Below the pieces are notes generated by a model that saw only the letters and a program-made list of their open reading frames with translations, did no database searches and was not told where the DNA came from. 64,000 nt of DNA from positions 868,001 through 932,000 of the forward strand of contig NZ_JAZAQL010000001.1 of NCBI RefSeq assembly GCF_037081675.1, given 5' to 3'. Of the stretch, positions 56,156-64,000 are shown in pieces. Position numbers and translations under genes: made by a program. Positions within the stretch are counted from its first letter, which is position 1; the number at the start of each line of letters is the position of its first letter. The DNA comes from Halorubellus litoreus (GTDB lineage: Archaea > Halobacteriota > Halobacteria > Halobacteriales > Natrialbaceae).

Positions 56156-57364
56156 TTAGAGCACCCCCAGGATGGAGAGGAGCGTGCGGAGGCCGAGCCA
56201 CGTCGCGACGAGCGTGACGACCGCGCCGAGGACGTTCTGCACTGTCGAGTTCGTGTAGCTCCCGAGGATGTCGCCGTCGTTCATCACGTAGATGAGGAAG
56301 ATGGCGACGATCGGGAGCAGGAGGCCGTTCGCGACCTGCGCGAACACGATCGCTTGCACGGGACTGTACCCGAGCGCCGAGAACACGACGCCGACGAGGA
56401 GGATGCTCCCCCAGACCGCACGGAAGCGCGTGGACTTCAGGTCGGCGTCCCAGCCGAGTGCGCCCGCGGTGGCGTACGCGCCGGCGAGCGGCGCGGTCGT
56501 TGCGCTCGTGAACCCGGCGGCGAACAGCCCGATACTGAAGAGGACCTTCGCGTGCGTGCCGACGAGCGGCTCGATCTGCTCGGCCATCGTCCCGACGTTC
56601 TCGATCTCGGTGCCGACGGGGAACGCCGCGGCGGCCGTGATGAGGACCGCGCACGTGATCGCGCCGCCGAGGACGATGGAGAGGACGGTGTCGGCCCGGG
56701 ACTCCGGGAGGTCGCCGGGGCCGTCCCAGCGCTCCTGGACGCTGCTCGCGTGCAGGAAGAGGTTGTACCCGACGACGGTCGTGCCGACGAGGCCCGTGAT
56801 GAGGAACGCGGAGCCGTCGGGGACCGACGGCACGAACCCGGTTGCTATCTTCCCGACGTCGGGGCCGATGAGGATGGCGTCGAGGACGAACGAGAGCGCC
56901 ATGATGGCGATGAGGCCGACGAGCGCCTTCTCGATGAGCTTGTAGCGACCCGTCCAGAGGAGCGCGCCCGCGCAGACCCCCATGAGCGGCCCCCAGACGT
57001 TCTCGCTGACGCCCGTCATGACGGCGAGCCCGGACGCGCCGCCGATGATGTTCCCGGTCTCGTAGGCGGCCGTCCCGATGCCGATGGCGGAGACGACGAG
57101 CGCGATGGCGGTGTAGCGCGCCGCGGGGTTGTCGAAGCGTTCGCGGAGCGCTTCCCCGAGGCCCTCGCGGGAGACGAGGCCGAGGCGCGCGCTCATCTCC
57201 TGGAGGACGATGGTCGCGACGACCGAGAACGCGATCGTCCAGAGGAGCGCGTACCCGAACTCGGCGCCAGTCACGCTCGCGGTCGTTACCGTGCCCGGTC
57301 CGATGAACGCGGCGGCCACCATCGCGCCGGGGCCGACCGCCTTCAGGCGTTGTACGATGTTCAT
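56156..57364 (-). CDS. Non-canonical NRAMP-family transporter
   Basis: A 402-residue transporter of the NRAMP fold with about 11 TM helices. The metal-binding TM1 motif DPGN is replaced by GPGT (FIGPGTVTTAS) and the TM6 motif MPH by GYN (VVGYNLFLHAS). Divalent metal coordination as in classical NRAMP is thus unlikely. It leads an operon with hyuA, hyuB and a racemase-like gene with no gaps. Bacterial oxoprolinase operons (for example ycsG in Bacillus subtilis) also carry an NRAMP-like gene, so uptake of the cyclic amide substrate is a reasonable inference. A CTTATTTGG box lies upstream at about 57403-57411. Confidence 0.85.
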   Translation of the reverse strand: MNIVQRLKAVGPGAMVAAAFIGPGTVTTASVTGAEFGYALLWTIAFSVVATIVLQEMSARLGLVSREGLGEALRERFDNPAARYTAIALVVSAIGIGTAAYETGNIIGGASGLAVMTGVSENVWGPLMGVCAGALLWTGRYKLIEKALVGLIAIMALSFVLDAILIGPDVGKIATGFVPSVPDGSAFLITGLVGTTVVGYNLFLHASSVQERWDGPGDLPESRADTVLSIVLGGAITCAVLITAAAAFPVGTEIENVGTMAEQIEPLVGTHAKVLFSIGLFAAGFTSATTAPLAGAYATAGALGWDADLKSTRFRAVWGSILLVGVVFSALGYSPVQAIVFAQVANGLLLPIVAIFLIYVMNDGDILGSYTNSTVQNVLGAVVTLVATWLGLRTLLSILGVL

Positions 57365-57506
57365 GGATGACTATGTACGGCACTACGTCACACAGAAACA
57401 CCCAAATAAGTACTTGAGACCGCCGAATACGCGCACCTCACGGAGTATGAAGCAGTATGAAGTCGTGTGAACGGACGAGGTGTCGGCCGGGTCGCCGCGA
57501 CGCCCG

Positions 57507-58049
57507 CTACTCGCGGACTTCGGTGAAGATGACCTTCGAGACGCCCTCGTCGACCTCGACCGCGAACGGCAGTCGCGCCGTCGACTCCTCGACGAACCCC
57601 GTCATGAACCACTTCACGGACGCCGTCGGGAACACGACGTGGAACGTCTCCCCGTCGCTCTCCCGGACCGTGAGGAACCCGCAGAACGACAGCCAGTCCA
57701 GCAGTTCGCCGAGCGAGTCGAAGCGCTCCTCGTACTCGCGAGCGTGGAACGCCGCGACGCGATCGGCGGCCTCGACGAACTCCGGGTCGGGGTCGCCGTC
57801 GGCGTTCTCGACGTAGTCGAGGAAGCAATGCAGGAAGTCGACGTCGAGGAGCACGTGCTCGCCGCTCGACAGCATCCGATGGTACGATTCGAGGTTCGGG
57901 CCGGCGTCCGCGGTCGCCGCCTCGAAGTTCGCGGCGTAGAACGAGAGCGCCTGTCGCACCAGCTCGCTCTGCGAGCGCTCCGTCCGGTTCGTGAGCGACT
58001 CCAAGGCGGTCACGGCGTCCTCGTCGAGCGAGACCGTGATGCGTTCCAT
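57507..58049 (-). CDS. Ribbon-helix-helix transcriptional regulator
   Basis: A 180-residue protein with an N-terminal CopG-type ribbon-helix-helix (MERITVSLDEDAVTALESLTNRTERSQSELVRQAL, residues 1-35) and a helical C-terminal domain found in haloarchaea (HVLLDVDFLHCFLDYVENADGD ... FHAREYEERFDSLGELLDWLSFCGFLTV). The latter probably senses a ligand. It lies 142 bp upstream of the hydantoinase operon on the same strand, so it is a candidate regulator. CTCCTTTCTACG about 30 nt before ATG 58049 is the likely TATA box. Confidence 0.82.
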   Translation of the reverse strand: MERITVSLDEDAVTALESLTNRTERSQSELVRQALSFYAANFEAATADAGPNLESYHRMLSSGEHVLLDVDFLHCFLDYVENADGDPDPEFVEAADRVAAFHAREYEERFDSLGELLDWLSFCGFLTVRESDGETFHVVFPTASVKWFMTGFVEESTARLPFAVEVDEGVSKVIFTEVRE

Positions 58050-58204
58050 TACACCCCGAAACACGTTGCGCGTAGAAAGGAGTTCCCCAACTCGCACGTA
58101 CACGGATGGGGCGGGACCCGGAACGCGTCGGGCCGCCGAGTACCCGCAGAGTACGCGAGCGCGGACCATCAATCCATTAATACTCCCAGTTCGGAGTTCC
58201 GTGT

Positions 58205-59044
58205 ATGATTCCCCCTATCGCGTCGCGGTTCGTCGCCGGCGAGACGCCAGCGGAGGCCATCGACCACGCGCGAGCGCTCAACGACGACGACGTCTCGGCC
58301 ATCCTGAACCTGCTCGGCGAGCACTACGACGAGCGCGAACCGGCTGCCGCGGACGCCGACGCGTACGTCGACCTCGTCGCGGACGTCGGACGGAGCGACG
58401 TCGACGCGTGCGTCTCCGTGAAACCCAGTCAGATCGGGCTCGACGTCGGCGAGGACGTCTTCCGTGACCTCCTCGAACGCGTCGTCGAGGCGGGCGACGA
58501 GCACGACGTCTTCGTGTGGGTGGACATGGAGGACCGCCACACGACGGACGCGACCCTCGATGCGTTCGAGGACTTCGCCCGCAAGTACGAGGGCGACGTC
58601 GGGCTCTGCGTGCAGGCGAACCTGAAACGCACTCCTGAAGACCTCGAACGGCTCGCGGACGTCCCCGGGAAGGTCCGACTCGTGAAGGGCGCGTACGACG
58701 AACCGAAGGACGTCTCGTACAAGCAGAAGTCGAAGGTGAACGAGCAGTACCGCGACCTCCTCGAGTACATGTTCCAGGAGTTCGAGGACGGCATCGCGGT
58801 CGGGAGTCACGACCCCGCGATGATCGAGTACGCGGCGGAACTCCACGACGAGTACGGGACGAGTTACGAGGTCCAGATGCTCATGGGCGTCCGCGAGGAC
58901 GCCCAGCGTGACCTCGCCGCGGAGGGCGTCGAGGTCTGGCAGTACGCGCCCTACGGCGGGAAGTGGCTCCAGTACTTCTACCGGCGGGTGCGAGAGCGCA
59001 AGGAGAACGTCCTGTTCGCGGCGCGCGCCGTCCTCGGCGTCTGA
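58205..59044 (+). CDS. putA: Proline dehydrogenase
   Basis: A 279-residue FAD enzyme oxidising proline to pyrroline-5-carboxylate, here the short monofunctional type. TIM-barrel motifs are present: CVSVKPSQIGLDVG, DVFVWVDMEDRHTTDATL, LCVQANLKRTPEDLERL, VRLVKGAYDEPKDVSY and EVQMLMGVREDAQRDL. The flavin/substrate tail WQYAPYGGKWLQYFYRRVRERKEN is complete. CCATTAATACTC about 30 nt upstream supports ATG 58205. Electrons probably reach the respiratory chain via quinone. Its adjacency to oxoprolinase-like genes suggests amino acid catabolism. Confidence 0.93.
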   Translation: MIPPIASRFVAGETPAEAIDHARALNDDDVSAILNLLGEHYDEREPAAADADAYVDLVADVGRSDVDACVSVKPSQIGLDVGEDVFRDLLERVVEAGDEHDVFVWVDMEDRHTTDATLDAFEDFARKYEGDVGLCVQANLKRTPEDLERLADVPGKVRLVKGAYDEPKDVSYKQKSKVNEQYRDLLEYMFQEFEDGIAVGSHDPAMIEYAAELHDEYGTSYEVQMLMGVREDAQRDLAAEGVEVWQYAPYGGKWLQYFYRRVRERKENVLFAARAVLGV

Positions 59045-59164
59045 ACGAACCGCCCCGAGGGCGCCCCTCGACGCGGACGGAACCGAGCCGACACCGCTCC
59101 TCGGCGGCGACGACCGGCGTCGTGACTCGTCACACCCAAGACCCCGCCCCTACATTCCTCGGGC

Positions 59165-59830
59165 ATGTCCTCCTGGAAGCGCGACTTCGCGTCGGGCCTC
59201 ATCGTCGTCGTGCCCGTCCTCGTCTCCGCGTACGTCATCGCGTACCTCTACCGAATCGTATCGGGGGTAACGCCGAACGAGTTCGTCACGGTGGAACTCC
59301 TCAAAGAGCTCGGCGTGCCCAGGGCCGAAGCCGTCCAGCAACCCATCCAGGTCCTGTTGGTCATCATGGTGTTCCTCGTGCTCGTGCTCGCCATCGGGTA
59401 CCTGATGCGGACGACCGCCGGCGGCCTCTTCGAGGGCGTCATCGACGACCTCGCGAACCGCGTCCCCGGCCTGCGCGTCATCTACAACGCGTCGAAGATG
59501 GCAGCCGAAACCGCGCTCGGCGGCACCGACTCCCTCCAGACGCCCGTGAAGATAACGACGTGGAACGGCATGCGGATGACGGCGTTCAAGACCGGGAAGA
59601 CGACCGACGACGGCCGCGAAGTCCTGTTCCTCCCGACCGCACCGAACATCACAACCGGGTTCGTGCTCGAGGTCGACCCCGCGGACATCACGGAGACCGA
59701 CGAGAAGGTCGAGGACGCCCTCACGCGCATTCTCTCCGCCGGCTTCGGCGACTCCGACACGATGGGCAACACCGTCGACATCGAGGACCTCACCGGCGGC
59801 ACCGACCGCGAAGACGACCAGGAACGGTGA
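59165..59830 (+). CDS. DUF502 membrane protein
   Basis: A 221-residue protein of the DUF502 family, found in bacteria and archaea without known function. Two TM helices (about 10-32 and 62-83) flank a short loop; then comes the conserved soluble part VPGLRVIYNASKMAAETALGG and REVLFLPTAPNITTGFVLEVDP. The C-terminus is acidic. ATG 59165 follows a conventional start. No partner gene is evident; plant relatives associate with membrane trafficking but nothing links that to this protein. Confidence 0.85.
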   Translation: MSSWKRDFASGLIVVVPVLVSAYVIAYLYRIVSGVTPNEFVTVELLKELGVPRAEAVQQPIQVLLVIMVFLVLVLAIGYLMRTTAGGLFEGVIDDLANRVPGLRVIYNASKMAAETALGGTDSLQTPVKITTWNGMRMTAFKTGKTTDDGREVLFLPTAPNITTGFVLEVDPADITETDEKVEDALTRILSAGFGDSDTMGNTVDIEDLTGGTDREDDQER

Positions 59831-59873
59831 CGGCGGACGCCAGCGACCGACCGCGAGACCGCGAGCCGTCGCG

Positions 59874-61157
59874 CTAGCTCGAGACGCTGACGTTTATCAC
59901 CGTCCCGTCCTGCACGACGCGGACCTCATAGGCACCGTCGTTCGGGGGGAGCAGCCAGATGCGTCCATCCTCGCCCGTCCGACCGACCGTGTGGTCGTTC
60001 ACGCGCACGAGCGCGTCCAGCGGCGTCGCGGACCCGTTCCCGCTCGCCGTCCGCGAGACGTTCACGAGCACCGGGGCGTCGCCGAGCGTCGGCGTCACGC
60101 TGACCGTGACGTTGTCCATCACGGCGACCGTGGACCCGGTCTTCGGGAGCTGGTCGAGGATGAGCTCCTGCTGTTCGCGTGCGACGTCGCTCGTCCCACC
60201 GTCTGCGTAGATCGCAATCGACCCCTGCGGGTGCCGGTACGTGATCCGATAGAGGTTCCGCGCGAGGTGCGTGTCGACCTCCGCGTTCCGTCGGAGCGAC
60301 CCCTGGTACGACCACGGGTACAGCTCCGCGATGCGCGACCGGAACCGGTCGATGTTCCCGTCGAACTGGTCGACGCTATCGGGCGCTCGGTTGTCGAACC
60401 GGATCGCGTTCCGGTAGTATCGGCGGTCGTCGAGCATCTCGACGACGACGCCCTCGGTCGCCGCAGCCACGTGAATCTCGTTCACGGCGCCCTTGAGTTC
60501 GCCGGTGGCGGCGCCGCTGACGTGTTGCCTGATCGGCGATTGGAACGCTTCGAGCTCCATCCTGATGCTTCGGAGTCGCTGCGGGACCGGTGCGTCGGTG
60601 CGCTGGAGGCGGTCGAGCGAGTCCTCCATGGCGCGCGCCCGCCGGTCGACCATCGCAAACCGGAGTAGGAGCGTCCTCACGTCGACCTCGCCGGTCTCGT
60701 ACTGGCGGACGGCCGCGGTCTCGGCGGCCGAGAGCGACTCGAGTTCGTCCTCGATGCTGTCGAGGTACGCGTCGACGACGGCTTCGCGAGCGCTCTGCGC
60801 CTGGAGCTGTTCGAGTTGGATGGCGACGAGCGTCGTCTGGTACTGGCTCTGGACGCGGTCCCCAGAGAACGCCATCGTCGCGGCGAAGTCCAGCTCGACG
60901 CTGCTGTAGTTCTCGGTGGCCGGCCCCACGAGCGAGAGGCGTCGGGTCGTGTTGTTCGAAGCGGTGTCGGCCTCGGGAGTCAGTCGGTTCGAAGCGGTGT
61001 CGTCCCCGAGACTCGATTCGGTGATGGAGGTGGCGTCGCCGGTAGCTGTGGTCGAGTCCGCAGCTTCAGTGACCGTCGACGCGTCGACGGCAACGGCCGG
61101 TGCGACGCCGGCCGTGAGAAGGAGGGCGGCGACGGCGAGAGCGGCAGAGCGACTCAT
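59874..61157 (-). CDS. Secreted/exported haloarchaeal protein
   Basis: A 427-residue protein with a classical Sec signal peptide (MSRSAALAVAALLLTAGVAPAVAV) followed by a Thr/Ser-rich stretch. A long helical region (MVDRRARAMEDSLDRLQRTDAPVPQRLRSIRMELEAF) and a C-terminal beta-domain (VTVSVTPTLGDAPVLVNVSRT ... RIWLLPPNDGAYEVRVV) follow. No TM helix or sortase-like anchor is visible at the C-terminus. It is divergent from the membrane-anchored winged-helix gene with TATA boxes about 30 nt before each start. Such divergent pairs recur in haloarchaea; roles unknown. Confidence 0.75.
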   Translation of the reverse strand: MSRSAALAVAALLLTAGVAPAVAVDASTVTEAADSTTATGDATSITESSLGDDTASNRLTPEADTASNNTTRRLSLVGPATENYSSVELDFAATMAFSGDRVQSQYQTTLVAIQLEQLQAQSAREAVVDAYLDSIEDELESLSAAETAAVRQYETGEVDVRTLLLRFAMVDRRARAMEDSLDRLQRTDAPVPQRLRSIRMELEAFQSPIRQHVSGAATGELKGAVNEIHVAAATEGVVVEMLDDRRYYRNAIRFDNRAPDSVDQFDGNIDRFRSRIAELYPWSYQGSLRRNAEVDTHLARNLYRITYRHPQGSIAIYADGGTSDVAREQQELILDQLPKTGSTVAVMDNVTVSVTPTLGDAPVLVNVSRTASGNGSATPLDALVRVNDHTVGRTGEDGRIWLLPPNDGAYEVRVVQDGTVINVSVSS

Positions 61158-61310
61158 TACCGGATGGTTACGCGTGCCGATACAAAAAGCGGTCGACGTT
61201 ACGTAGTCGCCCGAGAGCGCCTCCGAGACGCCCCCATATCGTTCATAACGCCCGCTGACGTTTTATCGGGATGGAAAGCGTTTTTTCCTCGGGGGGTGCA
61301 AGGTCGGGAT

Positions 61311-62621
61311 ATGCGGTTTCGCCCCGCGTTGGTCGGAATCCTCCTCCTGTTGGTCGTGTCAGGGGCCGTGGTCGCCGCTGACGGGGCTCGTAGCGGCGGG
61401 TTCGAGTCGGCAGCGGCCGCCGAGTCGACGGCGTTCGAACGCGCAGACCCCGGGCTCGTGGTGACCGTCCAGTTACGGGCGGATGGCGACGCGAGGTGGC
61501 ACGTCACGCACCGCTTCGTCGTGAACGGGACCAACGAGACGCGGGCGTTCGAGCGGTTCGCGGACGACGTGCGGTCCGGGAACCGAGACCTCGGCGTGGG
61601 GCGAGACACGTTCGCGCGGTTCGCGGCCGCGTCGAGCAACACCACCGCCCGCGAGATGGAGATCCGTGACGCGAACTGGACGGAGTCGACCGTCGAGAAC
61701 GGCACGGGGACGGTGACGTACTCGTTCACGTGGACGAACTTCGGGCGCGTGGAAGGCGAGTCGTTGTTCGTCGGGGACGCGTTCCGGAGTCCGGACGGGA
61801 CGTGGTTCCCGCGGCTCTACGACGGCCAGCGACTCGTCATCCGGCCGCCCGAGGGCTTGAACATCGTCGGGACGCCGCCGGACAAGGGACTCGACCAGCG
61901 AGCGCTCGTGTGGGACGGCTACCGCGAGTTCGAACCGGGGTACCTGTCGGTGGTACTCGAGCGACCGGCGACGACGTCGACGACGACGTCGTCCGTGAAC
62001 ACGTCGACGGAGGGGCCGGTTCAGCCGGACGATTCGTTCCTGCTCGGCGTCGGGTTCGCGCTCCTCCTGGTGTTCGTCGGCGCGGGGAGTTACTTCTTCG
62101 CGCGCTGGCAGACTCAGCAAGACGACGGCGACGGCTCGGCGGGCGTCCCGGAGGCATCCGACGGCGGGAGTCCACCTGCGGGGAGCGGTACGACCGATTC
62201 CGGGTCGGCGACGACCGCCGGCTCCGATGCGGCGTCGACGCCGCCGGACACCGGTTCGAGCGGCCCGGACGCGTCCGGCGGTGACGCGTCGACCGCGGTC
62301 GACGCTGGCGACGCCGCCGGTGGGGCGACTGCGGCAGGTGCCGCTGGTGCTGCGGTCGAGGACGGCGACGAGGACGGCGACGACGAGATCGACGAGGCGT
62401 TGCTCTCCGACGAGGAGCGCGTGCTCCGGTTGCTCGAAGGGAACGGCGGCCGGATGAAACAGGCGAACATCGTCACGGAGACCGGGTGGTCGAACGCGAA
62501 GGTCTCCCAGCTCCTGTCGGGGATGCACGACGACGACGAGATACAGAAGCTCCGTATCGGCCGGGAGAACCTCATCGCGCTCCCCGAGGAGAACGTCGCG
62601 GACTTCGGCGACGACGAGTGA
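61311..62621 (+). CDS. Membrane-anchored winged-helix protein with extracellular domain
   Basis: A 436-residue protein. A signal peptide (MRFRPALVGILLLLVVSGAVVA) leads to an extracellular beta-domain (RADGDARWHVTHRFVVNGT ... PPEGLNIVGTPPDKG). A single TM helix (about 243-265: FLLGVGFALLLVFVGAGSYFF), a long Gly/Ser/Asp-rich linker and a C-terminal winged helix (LSDEERVLRLLEGNGGRMKQANIVTETGWSNAKVSQLLSGM, about 360-410) follow. It can couple an outside signal to DNA binding, a one-component membrane regulator. GCGTTTTTTCC is about 27 nt upstream of ATG 61311. Targets are unknown. Confidence 0.85.
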   Translation: MRFRPALVGILLLLVVSGAVVAADGARSGGFESAAAAESTAFERADPGLVVTVQLRADGDARWHVTHRFVVNGTNETRAFERFADDVRSGNRDLGVGRDTFARFAAASSNTTAREMEIRDANWTESTVENGTGTVTYSFTWTNFGRVEGESLFVGDAFRSPDGTWFPRLYDGQRLVIRPPEGLNIVGTPPDKGLDQRALVWDGYREFEPGYLSVVLERPATTSTTTSSVNTSTEGPVQPDDSFLLGVGFALLLVFVGAGSYFFARWQTQQDDGDGSAGVPEASDGGSPPAGSGTTDSGSATTAGSDAASTPPDTGSSGPDASGGDASTAVDAGDAAGGATAAGAAGAAVEDGDEDGDDEIDEALLSDEERVLRLLEGNGGRMKQANIVTETGWSNAKVSQLLSGMHDDDEIQKLRIGRENLIALPEENVADFGDDE

Positions 62622-62744
62622 CGCCAGGTCTCGGTGTTCGGCTCGGGTGGGGTCGAGGGCGACGTGCTGGCGCGAGTCAACGGTTCTCGCGGGAACGCGG
62701 GTTTTCGTAACTATTACCCTGATTCCCGGAGAACCACTCGGACG

Positions 62745-63536
62745 ATGAAGGTTCTCGTCACCGTCAAGGAGGTGGCTGCCGTCGAAGATGAATTCGAGAT
62801 CGACGGAACAGCCATCGACGAGGCGTACCTCGAGTACGACCTCAACGAGTGGGACGACTACGCCATCGAGGAAGGCGTACAGATCAGTGAAGCCGAGGAC
62901 GACGTGGAGGTCGTCTCGGTCACGATCGGCCCGGAGCGCTCCGAGGAGACGATCCGGATGGCGCTCGCGAAGGGCGCGGACCGCGCCGTTCGCGTGTGGG
63001 ACGACTCCCTGGAGGACGCGGAACTGCTCGACGTGGAGGCGAAGACGAAGATGCTCGCGGCGGTCGTCGAGGAGGAGGATCCGGACCTCGTGCTGTCGGG
63101 CGTGCAGGCGGACGACGACGGGTTCGGTGCGACCGGTGTCTCGCTCGCGGACGAGGTCGGGTTCGAGTGGGCGGCGGTCGTGAACGACCTCGATCTGGAC
63201 GTCGAGGACCGCGTCGCGAGCGTGCGCCGCGAACTCGAGGGTGGCGTCGAGGAGCTGACGGACGTGGAGCTTCCCGCGGTCCTCACCATCCAGACGGGTA
63301 TCAACGAGCCGCGGTACGCGAGCCTGCGTGGCATCCGGCAGGCCCAGCGCAAGGAGATCAAGCCGATGACGCTCGACGACCTCGGCCTGTCGGCTGACGT
63401 CGCCGAGTCCGACCTGGAGATCGTGGACATGTACGAGCCCGAGACCGAGAGTGACGCGACGTTGTTCGAGGGAAGTCCGGAGGAGACGGCGGGACAGCTT
63501 GCGGAGGTTCTCCGTGACGGAGGTGTCGGCCAATGA
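62745..63536 (+). CDS. etfB: Electron transfer flavoprotein, beta subunit
   Basis: A 263-residue ETF beta, accepting electrons from acyl-CoA or related dehydrogenases with EtfA. Features: MKVLVTVKEVAAVEDEFEIDG, LNEWDDYAIEEGVQISE, VVSVTIGPERSEETIRMALAKGADRAVRVWDD and the signature GINEPRYASLRGIRQAQRKEIK. The AMP-binding segment VLSGVQADDDGFGATGVSLAD is intact. Start ATG 62745; AACTATTACC is about 30 nt upstream. It overlaps etfA by 4 bp (ATGA). Confidence 0.95.
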   Translation: MKVLVTVKEVAAVEDEFEIDGTAIDEAYLEYDLNEWDDYAIEEGVQISEAEDDVEVVSVTIGPERSEETIRMALAKGADRAVRVWDDSLEDAELLDVEAKTKMLAAVVEEEDPDLVLSGVQADDDGFGATGVSLADEVGFEWAAVVNDLDLDVEDRVASVRRELEGGVEELTDVELPAVLTIQTGINEPRYASLRGIRQAQRKEIKPMTLDDLGLSADVAESDLEIVDMYEPETESDATLFEGSPEETAGQLAEVLRDGGVGQ

Positions 63537-64000
63537 GTGACGTGCTCGCGGTCGCCGAGCACCGTCGTGGCGAGCTCCGTGACGTCTCCTACGAGCTGGT
63601 GACGGTCGGGAGCGAGGTCGCGGACGCGACGGGCGGTGACCTCCACCTGGCAGTCATCTCGGGTGACGTGGACGCGCACGCTGACGCGCTGAACGTCGAG
63701 GGCGTCGACACGATTCACACGGTCGACCACGGCGAGGAGTTCAATCACGACGTGTACGCGCAGGTCGTCGAGCAGCTCTACGACGCGGTCGATCCGCAGG
63801 TCCTGTTGACGCCGAACAGCGTGAACGGCCTGGATTACGGGCCGGCGGTCGCGAACGCGCTCGACTTGACGTACGTGAGTGACGCGGTCGGCGTCGAGTT
63901 CGACGGGTCGACGTTGACGGCGACGCGCGAGATGTACAGTGGGAAGGTCGAGACGACGACCGAGGTCGAGGCGGAGTCGGTCGCGGTCTCGATCCGGAGC
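63533..64000 (+). CDS. etfA: Electron transfer flavoprotein, alpha subunit (N-terminal part)
   Basis: The first 156 codons of EtfA, cut by the window end. Seen are MSDVLAVAEHRRGELRDVSYELV, ADATGGDLHLAVIS, QVLLTPNSVNGLDYGPAVANALDL and TREMYSGKVETTTEVE, the N-terminal alpha/beta domain. The FAD-binding C-terminus lies outside. It follows etfB with a 4-bp overlap and forms the heterodimer with it. Confidence 0.93.
   Translation, partial: MSDVLAVAEHRRGELRDVSYELVTVGSEVADATGGDLHLAVISGDVDAHADALNVEGVDTIHTVDHGEEFNHDVYAQVVEQLYDAVDPQVLLTPNSVNGLDYGPAVANALDLTYVSDAVGVEFDGSTLTATREMYSGKVETTTEVEAESVAVSIRS

Overview
The window is a GC-rich, gene-dense chromosomal stretch from a haloarchaeon (class Halobacteria); the genus cannot be resolved. 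Support: very acidic proteins, A/T-rich TATA-like boxes about 25-32 nt before mostly leaderless ATG/GTG starts, archaeal markers (Trm1 with zinc ribbon, TiaS tRNA(Ile2) agmatidine synthase, CDP-archaeol synthase CarS, HalX response regulator, HTH-10/Bat regulator, GfcR), a bacterial-type ThrRS and a fused ThiD-ThiN. No tRNA, rRNA, CRISPR, insertion sequence or prophage was recognised.

Layout. 1-9.5 kb: partial membrane protein, HAD and MBL hydrolases, trm1, YihY/BrkB-like membrane protein overlapping a PAP2 phosphatase, M32 carboxypeptidase, small membrane protein, REC-PAS-PAS protein, SWIM zinc protein. 9.5-21 kb: NhaP-like antiporter with a TrkA module, three tandem paralogous long-chain acyl-CoA synthetases each with its own promoter, then mutS. 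21-28.9 kb: small membrane protein, HalX regulator, thiDN, AIR-synthase-like protein, HTH-10 regulator, an arsR-arsC type operon, a 31-aa zinc-finger micro-protein with a rare Shine-Dalgarno, a hairpin/repeat-rich gap, a PPOX-fold protein and citrate synthase. 29-44.4 kb: PhoU/TrkA_C protein, membrane protein, aspartoacylase-like enzyme, threonine synthase, Nudix protein, tiaS, an HTH regulator, glutaredoxin, an arylsulfotransferase-like beta-propeller, purine permease, DUF2071, a short Hel308-like helicase and gfcR. 44.5-51.7 kb: a DUF4129-DUF58-membrane protein operon, thrS with a long leader, pyrE, carS. 51.7-64 kb: a four-gene hydantoinase/oxoprolinase operon with a non-canonical NRAMP transporter, a ribbon-helix-helix protein, proline dehydrogenase, DUF502, a divergent pair (secreted protein / membrane-anchored winged-helix protein) and etfB-etfA cut by the window end.

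Links between genes: three acyl-CoA synthetases and ETF suggest fatty-acid or other acyl-CoA oxidation feeding citrate synthase; proline dehydrogenase near oxoprolinase-like genes suggests amino-acid/amide catabolism; pyrE and its regulatory relative gfcR both occur here.

The most unusual material is non-coding. (i) Three intergenic plus-strand elements (about 18.15, 34.43 and 50.99 kb) share an identically spaced promoter-like signature (TTCAA, 8 nt, CCGCGGC, 10-11 nt, RTG) followed by foldable sequence; two share a 14-nt core and can form the same crossing helices with compensatory changes. I propose a small structured RNA family. (ii) A recurring 3' cassette, (TGAC)n plus a 9-bp ACGGCCGCC hairpin plus TTTCT, follows citrate synthase and, twice, the PhoU/TrkA_C gene. 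(iii) Several genes carry short tandem duplications of their own 3' ends.
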